DNA of 64,000 nucleotides from Mucilaginibacter pedocola (GTDB lineage Bacteria > Bacteroidota > Bacteroidia > Sphingobacteriales > Sphingobacteriaceae). Of this stretch, positions 54,140 through 63,070 are shown one piece after another (position 1 is the first letter of the stretch; each line of letters begins with the position of its first letter). The stretch covers positions 62,001-126,000 of the forward strand of contig NZ_MBTF01000023.1 of the NCBI RefSeq assembly GCF_002013915.1, in the 5' to 3' direction. A model generated the notes under the pieces. It was not told where the DNA came from. It searched no databases and saw nothing but the letters and a program-made list of their open reading frames with translations. The position numbers were made by a program, and so were the translations under genes.

Positions 54140-54865
54140 CTACAAATGGCTCAATACTACCGGTGCTAATTGCTGCACCCATAGGCTATACATAGCCGCG
54201 GAGGGATGTAAACCATCGCCGGCGGTGAGGCTAGCATCTGTAGCGGCTTTGGTGGATATGCCGGTTATGTCGATATAAGCGACCCCCTGTTTGTCGGTTT
54301 CCGATTTGTTGATAGCGTTGAAAGCGGCTATATCTTCCGATAATTTTTCGAGGTTACGCCCATTGGCGAAAGGCGTTGCGCCCCAATCGGGGATAGAAAG
54401 TACAAACACCCTTCGCTTGTTGCCGTTAGCATAAGCAATGGCTGTGTTTAGCAGTTGGGCGAACTCCGTTCTGTAAACATCTTTTGGATAACCGCGGAAT
54501 TGGTTGTTCACGCCAATGAGCAGGGTAACAATATCGTATGTTTTGCCCTGGGTATCGCTGGCATTTATGCCTTTGATGAGTTCGTCGGTGGTCCAGCCCG
54601 TGGTGGCTATAACCTTTACCGAGCTTACCGGGTGGTGTGCCGCTGTTAACCGTGCTGCCAGTTGATAGGGGTAAGTTTTACTCGTTTCCACCTCCTGGCC
54701 AAAGGTATAGCTATCGCCAAGGGCAAGGTAACTCAAATTACCAACAGTGGCAGGTGTAGTTGTGGTGGTTGGCTGGTAAGTCACGGGTTGTTGCTGCGGA
54801 TCTAACTTTTTGCTGCAGCCGTAAAAAACGCCTGCTATAAATAATAAACTTAATAATTTTCTCAT
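54140..54865 (-). CDS. SGNH/GDSL-family hydrolase lipoprotein
   Basis: 241 residues. The signal ends at FYGC (Cys about 16), so it is probably a lipoprotein. After a Thr/Pro-rich linker the SGNH blocks appear: LALGDSYTFG (Ser), the Gly block near TGWTTDEL, LIGVNNQF (Asn) and DGLHPSAAMY (Asp/His). It is an esterase or acyl hydrolase acting outside the inner membrane; the substrate may be envelope acetyl groups, but this is inference. The gene overlaps lipB by 4 bases. Confidence 0.9.
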   Translation of the reverse strand: MRKLLSLLFIAGVFYGCSKKLDPQQQPVTYQPTTTTTPATVGNLSYLALGDSYTFGQEVETSKTYPYQLAARLTAAHHPVSSVKVIATTGWTTDELIKGINASDTQGKTYDIVTLLIGVNNQFRGYPKDVYRTEFAQLLNTAIAYANGNKRRVFVLSIPDWGATPFANGRNLEKLSEDIAAFNAINKSETDKQGVAYIDITGISTKAATDASLTAGDGLHPSAAMYSLWVQQLAPVVLSHL

Positions 54866-55590
54866 ACGGCCTCCATACCAAACAATACGAAAATATGTTT
54901 GGTAAGGATTTGTTGTACGTCTTTTAAATTCACTTCGTGCCCCAGTTCCTGCTGCATGCTGGTAACGGCCTTATCGTCTATCCCACAGGGCACTATGTTT
55001 TTAAAGTAGCTGAGGTTGGCGTTCACATTCAGCGCCAGCCCGTGCATGGTAACCCAGCGGCTGCAGCGTACGCCCATGGCGCATATTTTGCGAGCCTTCT
55101 CGTTATCAGCGTCGAACCAAACACCGGTATAGCCCGGGTAGCGGCCGGCAGTTAAGCCGTATTCGGCAAGGGTGAGTATGATGGCCTCCTCCAGCGTACG
55201 CAGATAGAGGTGTATGTCGGTAAAAAAATTGTCGAGGTCTAAAATAGGGTAGCTCACCAATTGGCCGGGGCCGTGGTAGGTGATATCGCCGCCGCGGTTT
55301 ATGGGGTAGTAAACGGCTTCTTTTTCTTTCAGGCCTTTTTCGTCCAGCAAAAGGTGTTCGGGTTTGCCGCTTTTGCCAAGGGTGTATACGTGCGGGTGTT
55401 CGCAAAAAACAAGGTAGTTGGGCGTAAGCGGTTCTTCGGCAGGGGCATCACCAGCCGCAACTAAGGTTTGCCTGTTGCGTATCTCGGTTTTCAGTTTCAC
55501 GGTTTCGCCGAAAAGTTTTTCCTGGCGTTCCCAGGCAACTTTATAATCGGTTAGCCCCCAATCCTGTAGTATTACTTTCTTGTTTTTCAT
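54862..55590 (-). CDS. lipB: Octanoyl-[ACP]:protein octanoyltransferase LipB
   Basis: 242 residues. Signature motifs are GGDITYHGPGQLVSYPI, the Lys of KICAMGVRCSRWVTMHGLALN and the catalytic Cys in NIVPCGI. It moves octanoate from acyl carrier protein to lipoyl domains of dehydrogenase complexes and GcvH. It lies in an operon after the phosphopantetheinyl transferase (2-base gap), the enzyme that activates the acyl carrier protein LipB depends on. Confidence 0.96.
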   Translation of the reverse strand: MKNKKVILQDWGLTDYKVAWERQEKLFGETVKLKTEIRNRQTLVAAGDAPAEEPLTPNYLVFCEHPHVYTLGKSGKPEHLLLDEKGLKEKEAVYYPINRGGDITYHGPGQLVSYPILDLDNFFTDIHLYLRTLEEAIILTLAEYGLTAGRYPGYTGVWFDADNEKARKICAMGVRCSRWVTMHGLALNVNANLSYFKNIVPCGIDDKAVTSMQQELGHEVNLKDVQQILTKHIFVLFGMEAV

Positions 55591-55592
55591 TA

Positions 55593-56231
55593 TCAGGCCT
55601 TCACGTATCCTATCATATAATCTTCGTACTTAATGTAATTCACTTCGTACGCATTATCTATTGCCCCTTTTTGCAATTTGGCATCAACCACGCCATGCCC
55701 CTCGTAAGCAAAGGGTTGCAGCGATATGTTATCTAAAAACGAAACCTCTTTTTGCCCGTAGCATTTATAGATGGCCTCTTTGGCACACCAGCAAACGTAC
55801 AGTTGGTCTATGGTATGTTTAGGGTTTATGTAAGCCAGTTCATCGGGGCTCATAAATTTATTGGCAATGCGCTCTACCTTTTCTTTCACCTGCTCAATAT
55901 CTATACCTACCGGGCTGCTTTTGCTGATCATTACAGCCGCGTAATCAAACGAGTGGCTTAGAGAGATATGGTAGGGCAAGCTAACGAGGTAAGGTTTGCC
56001 GTGGGCATCTACCTTGCAATCTATATAATCTTCGGTGCCCAGCATTTTGCGCAGCAGCACGCGGGTGCCCAGCCAATGCAGGTAGCGTTTGCTTTTGCTT
56101 AGCTGTTTGGTAAAGGCTTTCTCGTGCTCGTCGAGCTGTAGTTGCTTGTACAGTTCGTCGGCACCCTCCTCTATCCGCCAAAGGGCAAATTCGGTATCAT
56201 CGTCTATTTGGTGCCGGTAAGCTATCGCCAT
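55593..56231 (-). CDS. 4'-phosphopantetheinyl transferase
   Basis: 212 residues, Sfp-type length. The Mg2+-site motifs GIDIEQVKEKVERIANKFMSPDE and WCAKEAIYKCYG are present, with HISLSHS ahead. It attaches the CoA arm to acyl carrier proteins. It is the only recognisable PPTase here and is coupled to lipB. A TAATTTTG box lies 25 bases upstream of the ATG. Confidence 0.93.
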   Translation of the reverse strand: MAIAYRHQIDDDTEFALWRIEEGADELYKQLQLDEHEKAFTKQLSKSKRYLHWLGTRVLLRKMLGTEDYIDCKVDAHGKPYLVSLPYHISLSHSFDYAAVMISKSSPVGIDIEQVKEKVERIANKFMSPDELAYINPKHTIDQLYVCWCAKEAIYKCYGQKEVSFLDNISLQPFAYEGHGVVDAKLQKGAIDNAYEVNYIKYEDYMIGYVKA

Positions 56232-56256
56232 AAAAGTAAAATTGCAAAAACGGCTG

Positions 56257-56264
56257 CAAAATTA
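56257..56264 (-). promoter_or_regulatory. Putative -7 promoter box of the PPTase-lipB-GDSL operon
   Basis: Minus strand TAATTTTG, 25 bases before the ATG, in AT-rich DNA. Confidence 0.42.
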
Positions 56265-56365
56265 TATCAAATAAAATTAATAATTCGTTTTTATGGGATC
56301 GGATGTAACAGTACGCGGTGTACTTACGTCATACCCGTACTAAACGTTATTTAAATTACATTACC

Positions 56366-56482
56366 ATGAAAAGGATATACATAGCCGCTGCCGTTTTAAT
56401 AGCCGTGGCACTTAGCGAAAGCTGCCGCAAATTGCAGGTTAGCGCCGCCGGCGCCCCGCATGAAAAAGTAACCATCAATTAA
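56366..56482 (+). CDS. Very small lipoprotein-like peptide
   Basis: 38 residues: Lys-Arg, a hydrophobic stretch (IYIAAAVLIAVALSE), SC at 19-20 as a possible lipidation site, then a short polar tail. The ATG is preceded by ATTACATTACC with no clear Shine-Dalgarno, which is normal for this phylum. It resembles small lipoproteins of other genomes in shape only. It could be a chance frame, but the signal pattern is good. Confidence 0.5.
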   Translation: MKRIYIAAAVLIAVALSESCRKLQVSAAGAPHEKVTIN

Positions 56483-56618
56483 TAAATACCAATAAAATCG
56501 GCAAAAAATTGCCTTTCAGTATTTTATAACAAATTTTAAATTGATAGTGTGTTAAGTTTCGGGTAAAAAGTGTAACTTGTACCCTGTTTTACCCTCCAAC
56601 CGTTAACTTAACACAATC

Positions 56619-56813
56619 ATGAGCGTCGTAGAAATATTCGCATCAATTGTACTTGGTTTTGCCTTGCTGCTTATATTGGGCATTATCTTTTTCAGCATTT
56701 TGAAATGGATCAAAAAGAAATATTACCCCACCTGGAAATTCCCTGATTACATCAGCGTAGGTTACGCCGAATACCTTTACCATAAATTTATAAAGCGCGA
56801 CCTGAAGCAATAG
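56619..56813 (+). CDS. Single-span small membrane protein
   Basis: 64 residues: one hydrophobic segment (about 5-30, IFASIVLGFALLLILGIIFFSIL), then a basic, aromatic tail (KKKYYPTWKFPDYISVGYAEYLYHKFIKRDLKQ) predicted to face the cytoplasm by the positive-inside rule. No family recognised. It is isolated between the small lipoprotein and the repeat ahead of dcd. Confidence 0.65.
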   Translation: MSVVEIFASIVLGFALLLILGIIFFSILKWIKKKYYPTWKFPDYISVGYAEYLYHKFIKRDLKQ

Positions 56814-56836
56814 GCTCTATTCTACAACCGGAGTTT

Positions 56837-56973
56837 ACTCACCCCGGGTACGCTATCGCTGCCCGACCCTCTCTCTCGCTTTGCGGAAAGAGGGTGAACT
56901 GCAACAAATCTTCCGCCCTCTTTACGAAGTAGAGAGGGCCGACGCCCGCGAATTGCGGGCCGTCGGGGTGAGT
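56837..56973. repeat. 137-bp MITE-like palindromic element
   Basis: It has perfect 10-bp terminal inverted repeats (ACTCACCCCG at 56837-56846 and its complement at 56964-56973). Internal hairpins are GCCCGC-GAATT-GCGGGC (56944-56960), CCCTCTT...AGAGAGGG near 56917-56938 and a CCCTCTC...AAAGAGGG pair near 56866-56893. No coding capacity. It ends 113 bases before the dcd start. Confidence 0.75.
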
Positions 56974-57086
56974 CAACTCGCCGAGCGATAGCCAGCTTCA
57001 TTACACAATTGTTGGTTAATAACGCGGCAACAAGCTTGCCCGCCCCGGCATTTTGTGATAATTTTGATGCCTCATTTAACAAGTTC

Positions 57087-57623
57087 ATGATACTATCTGA
57101 TAAGCGCATCCTCGAAGAAATTGACAAAGGCACCATTATTATTGAGCCTTTTAATCGCGAGTATTTGGGCACCAATTCATACGATGTGCATTTGGGCAAA
57201 CACCTGGCCACTTATAAAGACCGTGTGTTGGATGCTAAACTGCATAACGAGATAGTAGGCTTTGAGATACCCAAGGAAGGTTACGTACTGCAACCCAACA
57301 CGCTGTACCTGGGCGTTACCATGGAGTATACCGAAACCCATCAGCATGTGCCTTTTTTGGAAGGAAAATCGAGCACGGGGCGTTTGGGGATAGATATACA
57401 CGCCACCGCCGGCAAGGGCGATGTAGGTTTCTGCAACACCTGGACGCTGGAGATATCATGCGCGCAGCCCGTAAGGATATACCACGGTATGCCCATAGGC
57501 CAGCTGATTTATTTTGCGGTAGAGGGCGAAATTGAAACGCTTTACAACACCAAAACCAATGCCAAATACAACAAGCCTACCACCCGCCCGGTAGAAAGCA
57601 TGATGTGGAAGAACAAGTTTTAA
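57087..57623 (+). CDS. dcd: dCTP deaminase
   Basis: 178 residues from the ATG giving MILSDKRILEEI, the conserved family start; an in-frame upstream extension does not fit. Active-site features are GKSSTGRLGI (Ser and Arg), the catalytic Glu in WTLEISCAQPV, and YHGMPIGQLIYF. It makes dUTP from dCTP, feeding thymidylate synthesis through dUTPase. Whether it is the bifunctional dCTP deaminase/dUTPase cannot be told by eye. Monocistronic. Confidence 0.95.
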   Translation: MILSDKRILEEIDKGTIIIEPFNREYLGTNSYDVHLGKHLATYKDRVLDAKLHNEIVGFEIPKEGYVLQPNTLYLGVTMEYTETHQHVPFLEGKSSTGRLGIDIHATAGKGDVGFCNTWTLEISCAQPVRIYHGMPIGQLIYFAVEGEIETLYNTKTNAKYNKPTTRPVESMMWKNKF

Positions 57624-57664
57624 TTATTACAGTTTATATACAGAAAAACAGGCTATTAACGTTG

Positions 57665-57672
57665 TAGCTTTG
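57665..57672 (+). promoter_or_regulatory. Putative -7 promoter box of the MG2/plug protein gene
   Basis: TAGCTTTG (TANNTTTG), ending 22 bases before the ATG. Confidence 0.42.
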
Positions 57673-57694
57673 TATAAGCCCCGCCTTTTTCTGT

Positions 57695-60160
57695 ATGATC
57701 ACCAAACGACATTTTATTGCGCTGCTTTTTGCTGCCGCCATAGCGGGTGCATATAGCTTTATGCCCGCCGATGGGCCTATTGATAAGCTTGCCAAGCAAC
57801 TGGCCAATTGGCTTAGCATACACCCCATAGAGAAAGTTTACCTGCAGTTTGATAAGCCCAATTACGCCGCCGGCGACGATATTTGGTTTAAGGCTTATGT
57901 GGTTGAGGGTGCAGAGAATAAACCATCGATAATTAGCGGGGCTGTTAACGTTGATTTGGTGGATAGCAAAGGGCGGACTACTATCGCCGTTAAACTCCCC
58001 TTAAAGGATGGCACAGCCGCGGGCGACTTTGCCCTGCCCGATACCCTCCGTGGCGGTTCGTATTTCATCCGCGCTTATACCAACTACATGCGCAACGCCG
58101 GGCCCGAATATTATTTCAGCCAAAGCATTACGGTTGTAAATAGCCCTATATCAAACAATAACAAAAAGAGCACATCCCCTCAAAGTGCAGCGGTGCCTTC
58201 TGCCGATGCTAAACCCGACCTGCAGTTTTTCCCCGAAGGCGGCGAACTGGTTGCCGGGTTAAAAAGCGATGTAGCATTTAAGTGTGTTGGTGCTAATGGT
58301 TTTGGCCTGGATGTACAGGGCGTTTTGTTGGACGGCAGCGGGCAACAAGTACTTAACTTCAATAGCAGCCATTTGGGTATGGGTAAGTTTAGCTTTGCCC
58401 CGGCTGAGGGTAAAACTTACAGCGCGAGGATAACCACCGCGGACGGCGCTTCTTTTACTTACCCTTTGCCTATCGCCAAAAGCGCAGGTTATATACTGCA
58501 TATCCCCGATGCCACCGCCGACAATATTGAAGTACAGTTGAAGGCTAATAGCATTGCTTTGCAAAGCGGCATAAATAAAACATTGTATTTAATAGCACAG
58601 GGCGGCGGGCAAATTTATTACAGCAGCAGTTTAGCTGTTAATGCCAATGGTGTATCTGTTAGTATACCGAATAGCAAATTCCCCACAGGCATTGTTCAGT
58701 TTACGGTGTTTACCGAAGCGGGTGAGCCACTGCTGGAGCGGCTGGCTTTTATCAAGCATCCGGATAAATTGGCCTTGGGTATTTCGCAGGTGCAAAATTC
58801 AGCTGTGAGGCAAAAGGTTACTATAGGGCTTGACGCAAAAAGCGAAGGCGCACCTGTTGCAGGCAATTTTTCGGTAGCGGTGATAGACGAGAGTACCATG
58901 CCTGTTAACCCGGATAACGAAAACCATATTATGGCAAGCCTGCTGCTCAAATCGGAATTGAATGGCTTTATTGAAGACCCGGCATATTATTTTGAACGGA
59001 ATACCCCAAAGGCCTTGGCCCACCTCGATCTGCTGATGCTTACCCAGGGTTACCGCCGCTTTAGCTGGAAACAACTGAATGCCGGTAATTACGGGCGCGA
59101 TGTGTATAAAGCCGAGCAGGCCTTAAGTATATCGGGCACCATTACCACCCCGGCGGGCAAGCCGGTGCCTAATGGTAAAGTACAGGTAATTAATATCGAC
59201 AATGCTACTTATACTTTAGATACCCTTACCGATGCTAACGGCCACTTTGCCTTCACCAACCTCGATTTTGATGATAGCATACGCTTTATTGTGCAGGCGC
59301 GTACTGCCAATAATAAAAAAGATGTGAAGATATTGCTGGATAGCGTTCCGCCCGAAACTATTTTCATAAAAGCAAGCCTCCCCGAACTGAGTATTGATAA
59401 GCGCGAGGATCTGGCTGTTTATACCCGGGCAAGCCGCTTGCTTTACCAGGCGCAGCGGCAAGCAGGCGTAGGCAACCATATTATACCGTTGGCAGAGGTA
59501 ATTATCCGCGAGAAAAGGATAGCCCTAAAACATTCTGCCAATCTGAATGGCCCAGGCAATGCCGACCAGGTATTGCTGGCCCGCGACCTGATGAATTTTG
59601 CTTGCCCTAACTTTGCAGATTGTTTGCAGGGCAGGCTGCTGGGCGTTACCTTCAGGAATGGCAGGCCATACTCTAACCGCGGCTTTGGGCCAATGCAGGT
59701 TATTATTGACGGTATTTATGTAGGCAGCGATTATTTAAATTCGGTTAACTACAACGATGTTGCCGCGGTAGAAGTACTGCGCAATGCATCAACTTTAGGG
59801 GTATACGGCGGGCGGGCCGCAAACGGCGTAATATTAATAACCACCAAACGCGGCGACGAGCCCGATAATAGTTACGATGGCCCTATAGCCGGCCGCGGCA
59901 TAAAGCCATTTTACCCCAAAGGATATTACAAAGCGCGCGAATTTTATTCGCCCCGGTATGATGACCCTAAAGTGGTCAAAACTCTGGCAGACCTGCGCAC
60001 TACTATTTACTGGAACCCTACAGTAAAAACAGGAGCCGATGGCAAAACATCATTCGAGTACTTTAACGCAGGCAGCCCCGGCACTTACCGCATTATTGTA
60101 GAGGGGATAGATGCTAACGGCAACCCCGGGCGGGCGGTTTACCGCTATAAGGTGCAGTAA
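57695..60160 (+). CDS. MG2-domain protein fused to a TonB-plug-like domain, without a barrel
   Basis: 821 residues: signal peptide (1-20), a macroglobulin MG2 domain (about 45-135, VYLQFDKPNYAAGDDIWFKAYV), further strand-rich modules, a carboxypeptidase-regulatory-like beta sandwich (about 478-535, ISGTITTPAGKPVPNGKVQV) and a TonB receptor plug-like domain (about 610-740: LQGRLLGV, VIIDGIYVG, VEVLRNASTLGVYGGRAANGVILITTKRG). It ends with a C-terminal immunoglobulin-like strand region (GSPGTYRIIVEGIDANGNPG) and has no transmembrane barrel. It is probably periplasmic or at the outer membrane and may hand a ligand to or from a SusC-like partner; that is inference. Confidence 0.82.
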   Translation: MITKRHFIALLFAAAIAGAYSFMPADGPIDKLAKQLANWLSIHPIEKVYLQFDKPNYAAGDDIWFKAYVVEGAENKPSIISGAVNVDLVDSKGRTTIAVKLPLKDGTAAGDFALPDTLRGGSYFIRAYTNYMRNAGPEYYFSQSITVVNSPISNNNKKSTSPQSAAVPSADAKPDLQFFPEGGELVAGLKSDVAFKCVGANGFGLDVQGVLLDGSGQQVLNFNSSHLGMGKFSFAPAEGKTYSARITTADGASFTYPLPIAKSAGYILHIPDATADNIEVQLKANSIALQSGINKTLYLIAQGGGQIYYSSSLAVNANGVSVSIPNSKFPTGIVQFTVFTEAGEPLLERLAFIKHPDKLALGISQVQNSAVRQKVTIGLDAKSEGAPVAGNFSVAVIDESTMPVNPDNENHIMASLLLKSELNGFIEDPAYYFERNTPKALAHLDLLMLTQGYRRFSWKQLNAGNYGRDVYKAEQALSISGTITTPAGKPVPNGKVQVINIDNATYTLDTLTDANGHFAFTNLDFDDSIRFIVQARTANNKKDVKILLDSVPPETIFIKASLPELSIDKREDLAVYTRASRLLYQAQRQAGVGNHIIPLAEVIIREKRIALKHSANLNGPGNADQVLLARDLMNFACPNFADCLQGRLLGVTFRNGRPYSNRGFGPMQVIIDGIYVGSDYLNSVNYNDVAAVEVLRNASTLGVYGGRAANGVILITTKRGDEPDNSYDGPIAGRGIKPFYPKGYYKAREFYSPRYDDPKVVKTLADLRTTIYWNPTVKTGADGKTSFEYFNAGSPGTYRIIVEGIDANGNPGRAVYRYKVQ

Positions 60161-60211
60161 TTACGGCTAAGCGTTTAGTTTTGAGTTTTTTTGAGTATTT
60201 TTGGGGCATAT

Positions 60212-60493
60212 ATGCCAACCGAAGTACAGGAAGAAACCCTCACCCTCGAAGAGATACTGGCCGGGCTGAAAGAGATGCACCGCCTTATTTTGTGGAACGA
60301 CGACCATAATACTTTCGACCATGTAATTTATTGCATGATGAAGTACCTTGATTATTCTGAATCGCAGGGCGAAAAGATTGCCTGGAAGGTACATAACGAA
60401 GGCAAGTGCGCCGTGTTAGAGGGCTCGTTCACCGAAATGGAGATCTACCGCAAAATTTTGCAGCAGGAAGGTTTGACCGTTAGTGTGGACTAA
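60212..60493 (+). CDS. clpS: ATP-dependent Clp protease adaptor ClpS
   Basis: 93 residues from the ATG at 60212; an in-frame TTG 21 bases upstream is less likely. The N-degron binding elements LILWNDDHNTFDHVIYCMMKYL and the helix with VHNEGKCAVLEG are clear. ClpS delivers proteins with destabilising N-terminal residues to ClpA/ClpC. The GNAT gene follows 3 bases later. Confidence 0.95.
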   Translation: MPTEVQEETLTLEEILAGLKEMHRLILWNDDHNTFDHVIYCMMKYLDYSESQGEKIAWKVHNEGKCAVLEGSFTEMEIYRKILQQEGLTVSVD

Positions 60494-60496
60494 GCC

Positions 60497-61000
60497 ATGG
60501 CATACACACTGCAAACCGAACGGTTGAACATCAGGGGGCTCACGCTTAGTGATACAGCCTTCATCATCCAATTGCTTAATTCTCCCGGCTGGCTCACTTT
60601 TATAGGCGACCGCAATGTGCGTACTACCGAAGAAGCCATAGCATACCTCAATAACGGACCCATAAAAAGCTATAGCGAAAACGGCTTTGGGTTGATGCTT
60701 GTGGAAACTAAAGAGGGGGCACCTATAGGCATGTGCGGCATCATCAAACGCCCCAGCCTCCCTAACCCGGATATAGGTTATGCATTAATGGCTGAATTTG
60801 CCGGGCAAGGTTACGCTTACGAAATGGCACGCGCTGTTTTAACCCATGCTGTTGATGTTCTAAAACTACCCATTATAACGGCCATCACCCTGCCTTCAAA
60901 TGCTTCGTCGGTTAAGTTGCTGAGCAAACTCGGTTTGAAACTGCAAGGCGAGATCACTTCGGGCGATACAGGCGAGACACTTTTGCTTTTTGAGCTATAA
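60497..61000 (+). CDS. GNAT-family acetyltransferase (RimJ/RimL-like)
   Basis: 167 residues. It opens with YTLQTERLNIRGLTLSDTAFI, the Acetyltransf_3 start, and has the acetyl-CoA pyrophosphate loop in AEFAGQGYAYEMARAVL and the NASSVKLLSKLGLK helix. It acetylates an amine, possibly a ribosomal or other protein N-terminus or a small molecule. It is coupled to clpS (3-base gap), which is suggestive since N-terminal acetylation and N-degron recognition compete, but that link is inference. Confidence 0.9.
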   Translation: MAYTLQTERLNIRGLTLSDTAFIIQLLNSPGWLTFIGDRNVRTTEEAIAYLNNGPIKSYSENGFGLMLVETKEGAPIGMCGIIKRPSLPNPDIGYALMAEFAGQGYAYEMARAVLTHAVDVLKLPIITAITLPSNASSVKLLSKLGLKLQGEITSGDTGETLLLFEL

Positions 61001-61112
61001 GCTCGCCCATACCGTAAAGTCCATCCGCTATAATTTGCTCTTCGTCTACACAAAGCGGGGCTTCATCTATTCTTCTTTTTTTATTCGTTTAAATTTCACT
61101 CATTTGCAATGC

Positions 61113-61195
61113 CAATCCCCGGGGGCGGTGCTGCAAACCCGGGATTGATTTGTTCGATAATGATGCGTTCCGTGTGAGAAACGGGGCGCATTTTT
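61113..61195 (+). terminator. Hairpins after the clpS-GNAT pair, second one terminator-like
   Basis: CAATCCCCGGG pairs with CCCGGGATTG (61113-61147, one bulge). ATGCGTTCCGT pairs with ACGGGGCGCAT (61163-61191, two G-T pairs) and is followed by TTTTCGTTT. The rest of the 304-base gap before the glycoside hydrolase shows no credible gene. Confidence 0.5.
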
Positions 61196-61304
61196 CGTTT
61201 ATAGCTTTCGGTAACATTTTTTGCATCAACATAAACATTAGTGTTTCTGGACGAGGCTTGGTGCGGGCTATTTTAGCAACGTAAAGAACCGCAATTCCCA
61301 AATC

Positions 61305-62915
61305 ATGAAGAGAACCCTTGCCCTGTGCCTGTCGCTATTCGGCTTAACGGCTTTTGCCAAAAGCCAAACAATATCTCCCATACCCAAAGTAATTGAAAAG
61401 AATGGCCGCCATGCTTTGCTGGTAGATGGTAAGCCCTTTTTAATGCTGGGCGGGCAGGCGCATAACTCCAGCGCATGGCCGGGCATGATGCCGCAGGTTT
61501 GGCAAGCTATGGATGCCATGCACGCCAATACTTTAGAAGTGCCGCTTTATTGGGAACAAATAGAACCGCAGCAGGGCAAATTCGATTTTTCGGTTGTTGA
61601 TACTTTGCTAAAGCAGGCACGTGCCCACAAGGTGCGTTTAGTGCTCCTATGGTTTGCCACCTGGAAGAACGGCAGCAACCATTATATGCCCGCCTGGATG
61701 AAAGCCCAATCAGCCAAATATCCCAATATTGAAGGTAAAGGCGGTAAGGTTATCGATTCGCCCTCGCCGCATGCCGAAGCAACGCTGGAAGCCGACACCC
61801 GCGCTTTTGCCACCGTAATGCGCTACCTCAAAAAAGCCGACCCGCAACATACGGTAATAATGGTACAGGTAGAGAACGAGCCCGGCGCGTGGGATACCGT
61901 GCGCGATTATTCGCCCCTTGCCCAAAAGCTTTTTGACGGTGCCGTGCCGCCGCAATTATTGAAACCCCAAGTACTTAAAGCCCTTAACCGCCCAACAGAT
62001 GCTACCGGCAATTGGCAAAAGGTTTTTGGCAACCGTGCTGAGGAATACTTTCATGCCTGGTCGGTTGCTTATTATATAGGTAAAGTTGCGGCAGCCGGTA
62101 AAGCCGAGTATGGTTTGCCCTTGTACGTAAACGCTGCCCTGCGCGACCCGCTTACCGACCCTATGCCACCATCGTACGAAAGCGGTGGCCCTACCGATAA
62201 TGTAATACCTATTTGGAAGGCCGCGGCGCCCGCTATTGATGTGCTGAGCCCGGATATTTACCTGCAGGGCAGCGAACGCATTATGAAGGTAATTGAATTA
62301 TACGATAGGGCAGACAATGCTTTGTTCGTTCCCGAAGCCAGTTTAGCCCCACACATGTCCCGCTATATGTATGATGTTATTGCCCGTGGTGGCATAGGCT
62401 TTTCGCCATTTGGTATAGATAGTAACCTGCCGGATGGTAAAAAGGCCGAAACAGTAGAACGCCTGGCACCGTTTGGGCAGGAATACAAAGTTTTTGCCCC
62501 CATGATGCGCGAATTGGCGGCTTGGGGTTTCGATGGTAAAATAAAGGCCGTGGTAGAGCGGGAAGATAATGCTGCCCAAACGATGGACCTGGGCGCATGG
62601 CAGGCAAAAGTAACCTTCGGCAGCAAATGGAATGGCAACGATGTTACACTAAATGCAACACCATCGGGCAAGGCCATGGTGGTGAAACTTAGCGAGAACG
62701 AGTTTGTGGTAATTGGTTCGCTTTGCCATATAACCTTTAAGCCGCTGGGTGCCAACGAAGGCAAAGTATGGCAATACCTGAAGGTAGAAGAAGGCCGGTA
62801 TGAGAATGGCGTGTTTAAAGCCCTGCGCATACTAAACGGCGACGAAACTGATTGGGGAGGCCCGCGCATTGGCCAAACGCCGGTAGTGCTTAAAATATCG
62901 CTTGTTGTAAGGTAA
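61305..62915 (+). CDS. Beta-galactosidase-like glycoside hydrolase (GH35/GH42 fold, DUF5597 type)
   Basis: 536 residues: signal peptide (1-20), TIM barrel (about 35-390) and a C-terminal DUF5597-like beta domain (about 395-536). The acid/base Glu is in MVQVENEPGAWD and the probable nucleophile Glu in LFVPEASLAP. The entry block LLVDGKPFLMLGGQAHNSSAW resembles GH35. It probably removes galactosyl or related residues from plant or host glycans in the periplasm or outside. No SusCD pair adjoins, so it is not in a typical utilisation locus. A strong terminator follows. Confidence 0.88.
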   Translation: MKRTLALCLSLFGLTAFAKSQTISPIPKVIEKNGRHALLVDGKPFLMLGGQAHNSSAWPGMMPQVWQAMDAMHANTLEVPLYWEQIEPQQGKFDFSVVDTLLKQARAHKVRLVLLWFATWKNGSNHYMPAWMKAQSAKYPNIEGKGGKVIDSPSPHAEATLEADTRAFATVMRYLKKADPQHTVIMVQVENEPGAWDTVRDYSPLAQKLFDGAVPPQLLKPQVLKALNRPTDATGNWQKVFGNRAEEYFHAWSVAYYIGKVAAAGKAEYGLPLYVNAALRDPLTDPMPPSYESGGPTDNVIPIWKAAAPAIDVLSPDIYLQGSERIMKVIELYDRADNALFVPEASLAPHMSRYMYDVIARGGIGFSPFGIDSNLPDGKKAETVERLAPFGQEYKVFAPMMRELAAWGFDGKIKAVVEREDNAAQTMDLGAWQAKVTFGSKWNGNDVTLNATPSGKAMVVKLSENEFVVIGSLCHITFKPLGANEGKVWQYLKVEEGRYENGVFKALRILNGDETDWGGPRIGQTPVVLKISLVVR

Positions 62916-63000
62916 TATTACCAATTAGAGTATTAGCCTTTACCTGTAAGGCACTGTACATATTTATAGCTAAAAAGCTACTTATTATGCGTAGTTTCGT

Positions 63001-63038
63001 AAGGTGCGGATGTGGTTTGGGCCCGTCCGCGCCTTTTT
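63001..63038 (+). terminator. Intrinsic terminator after the glycoside hydrolase
   Basis: AAGGTGCGGA pairs with TCCGCGCCTT (one G-T pair), followed by TTT. It lies 86 bases after the stop. Confidence 0.8.
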
Positions 63039-63070
63039 AATATCCGCCAAAAAAGGCGCTTAAATAAACT

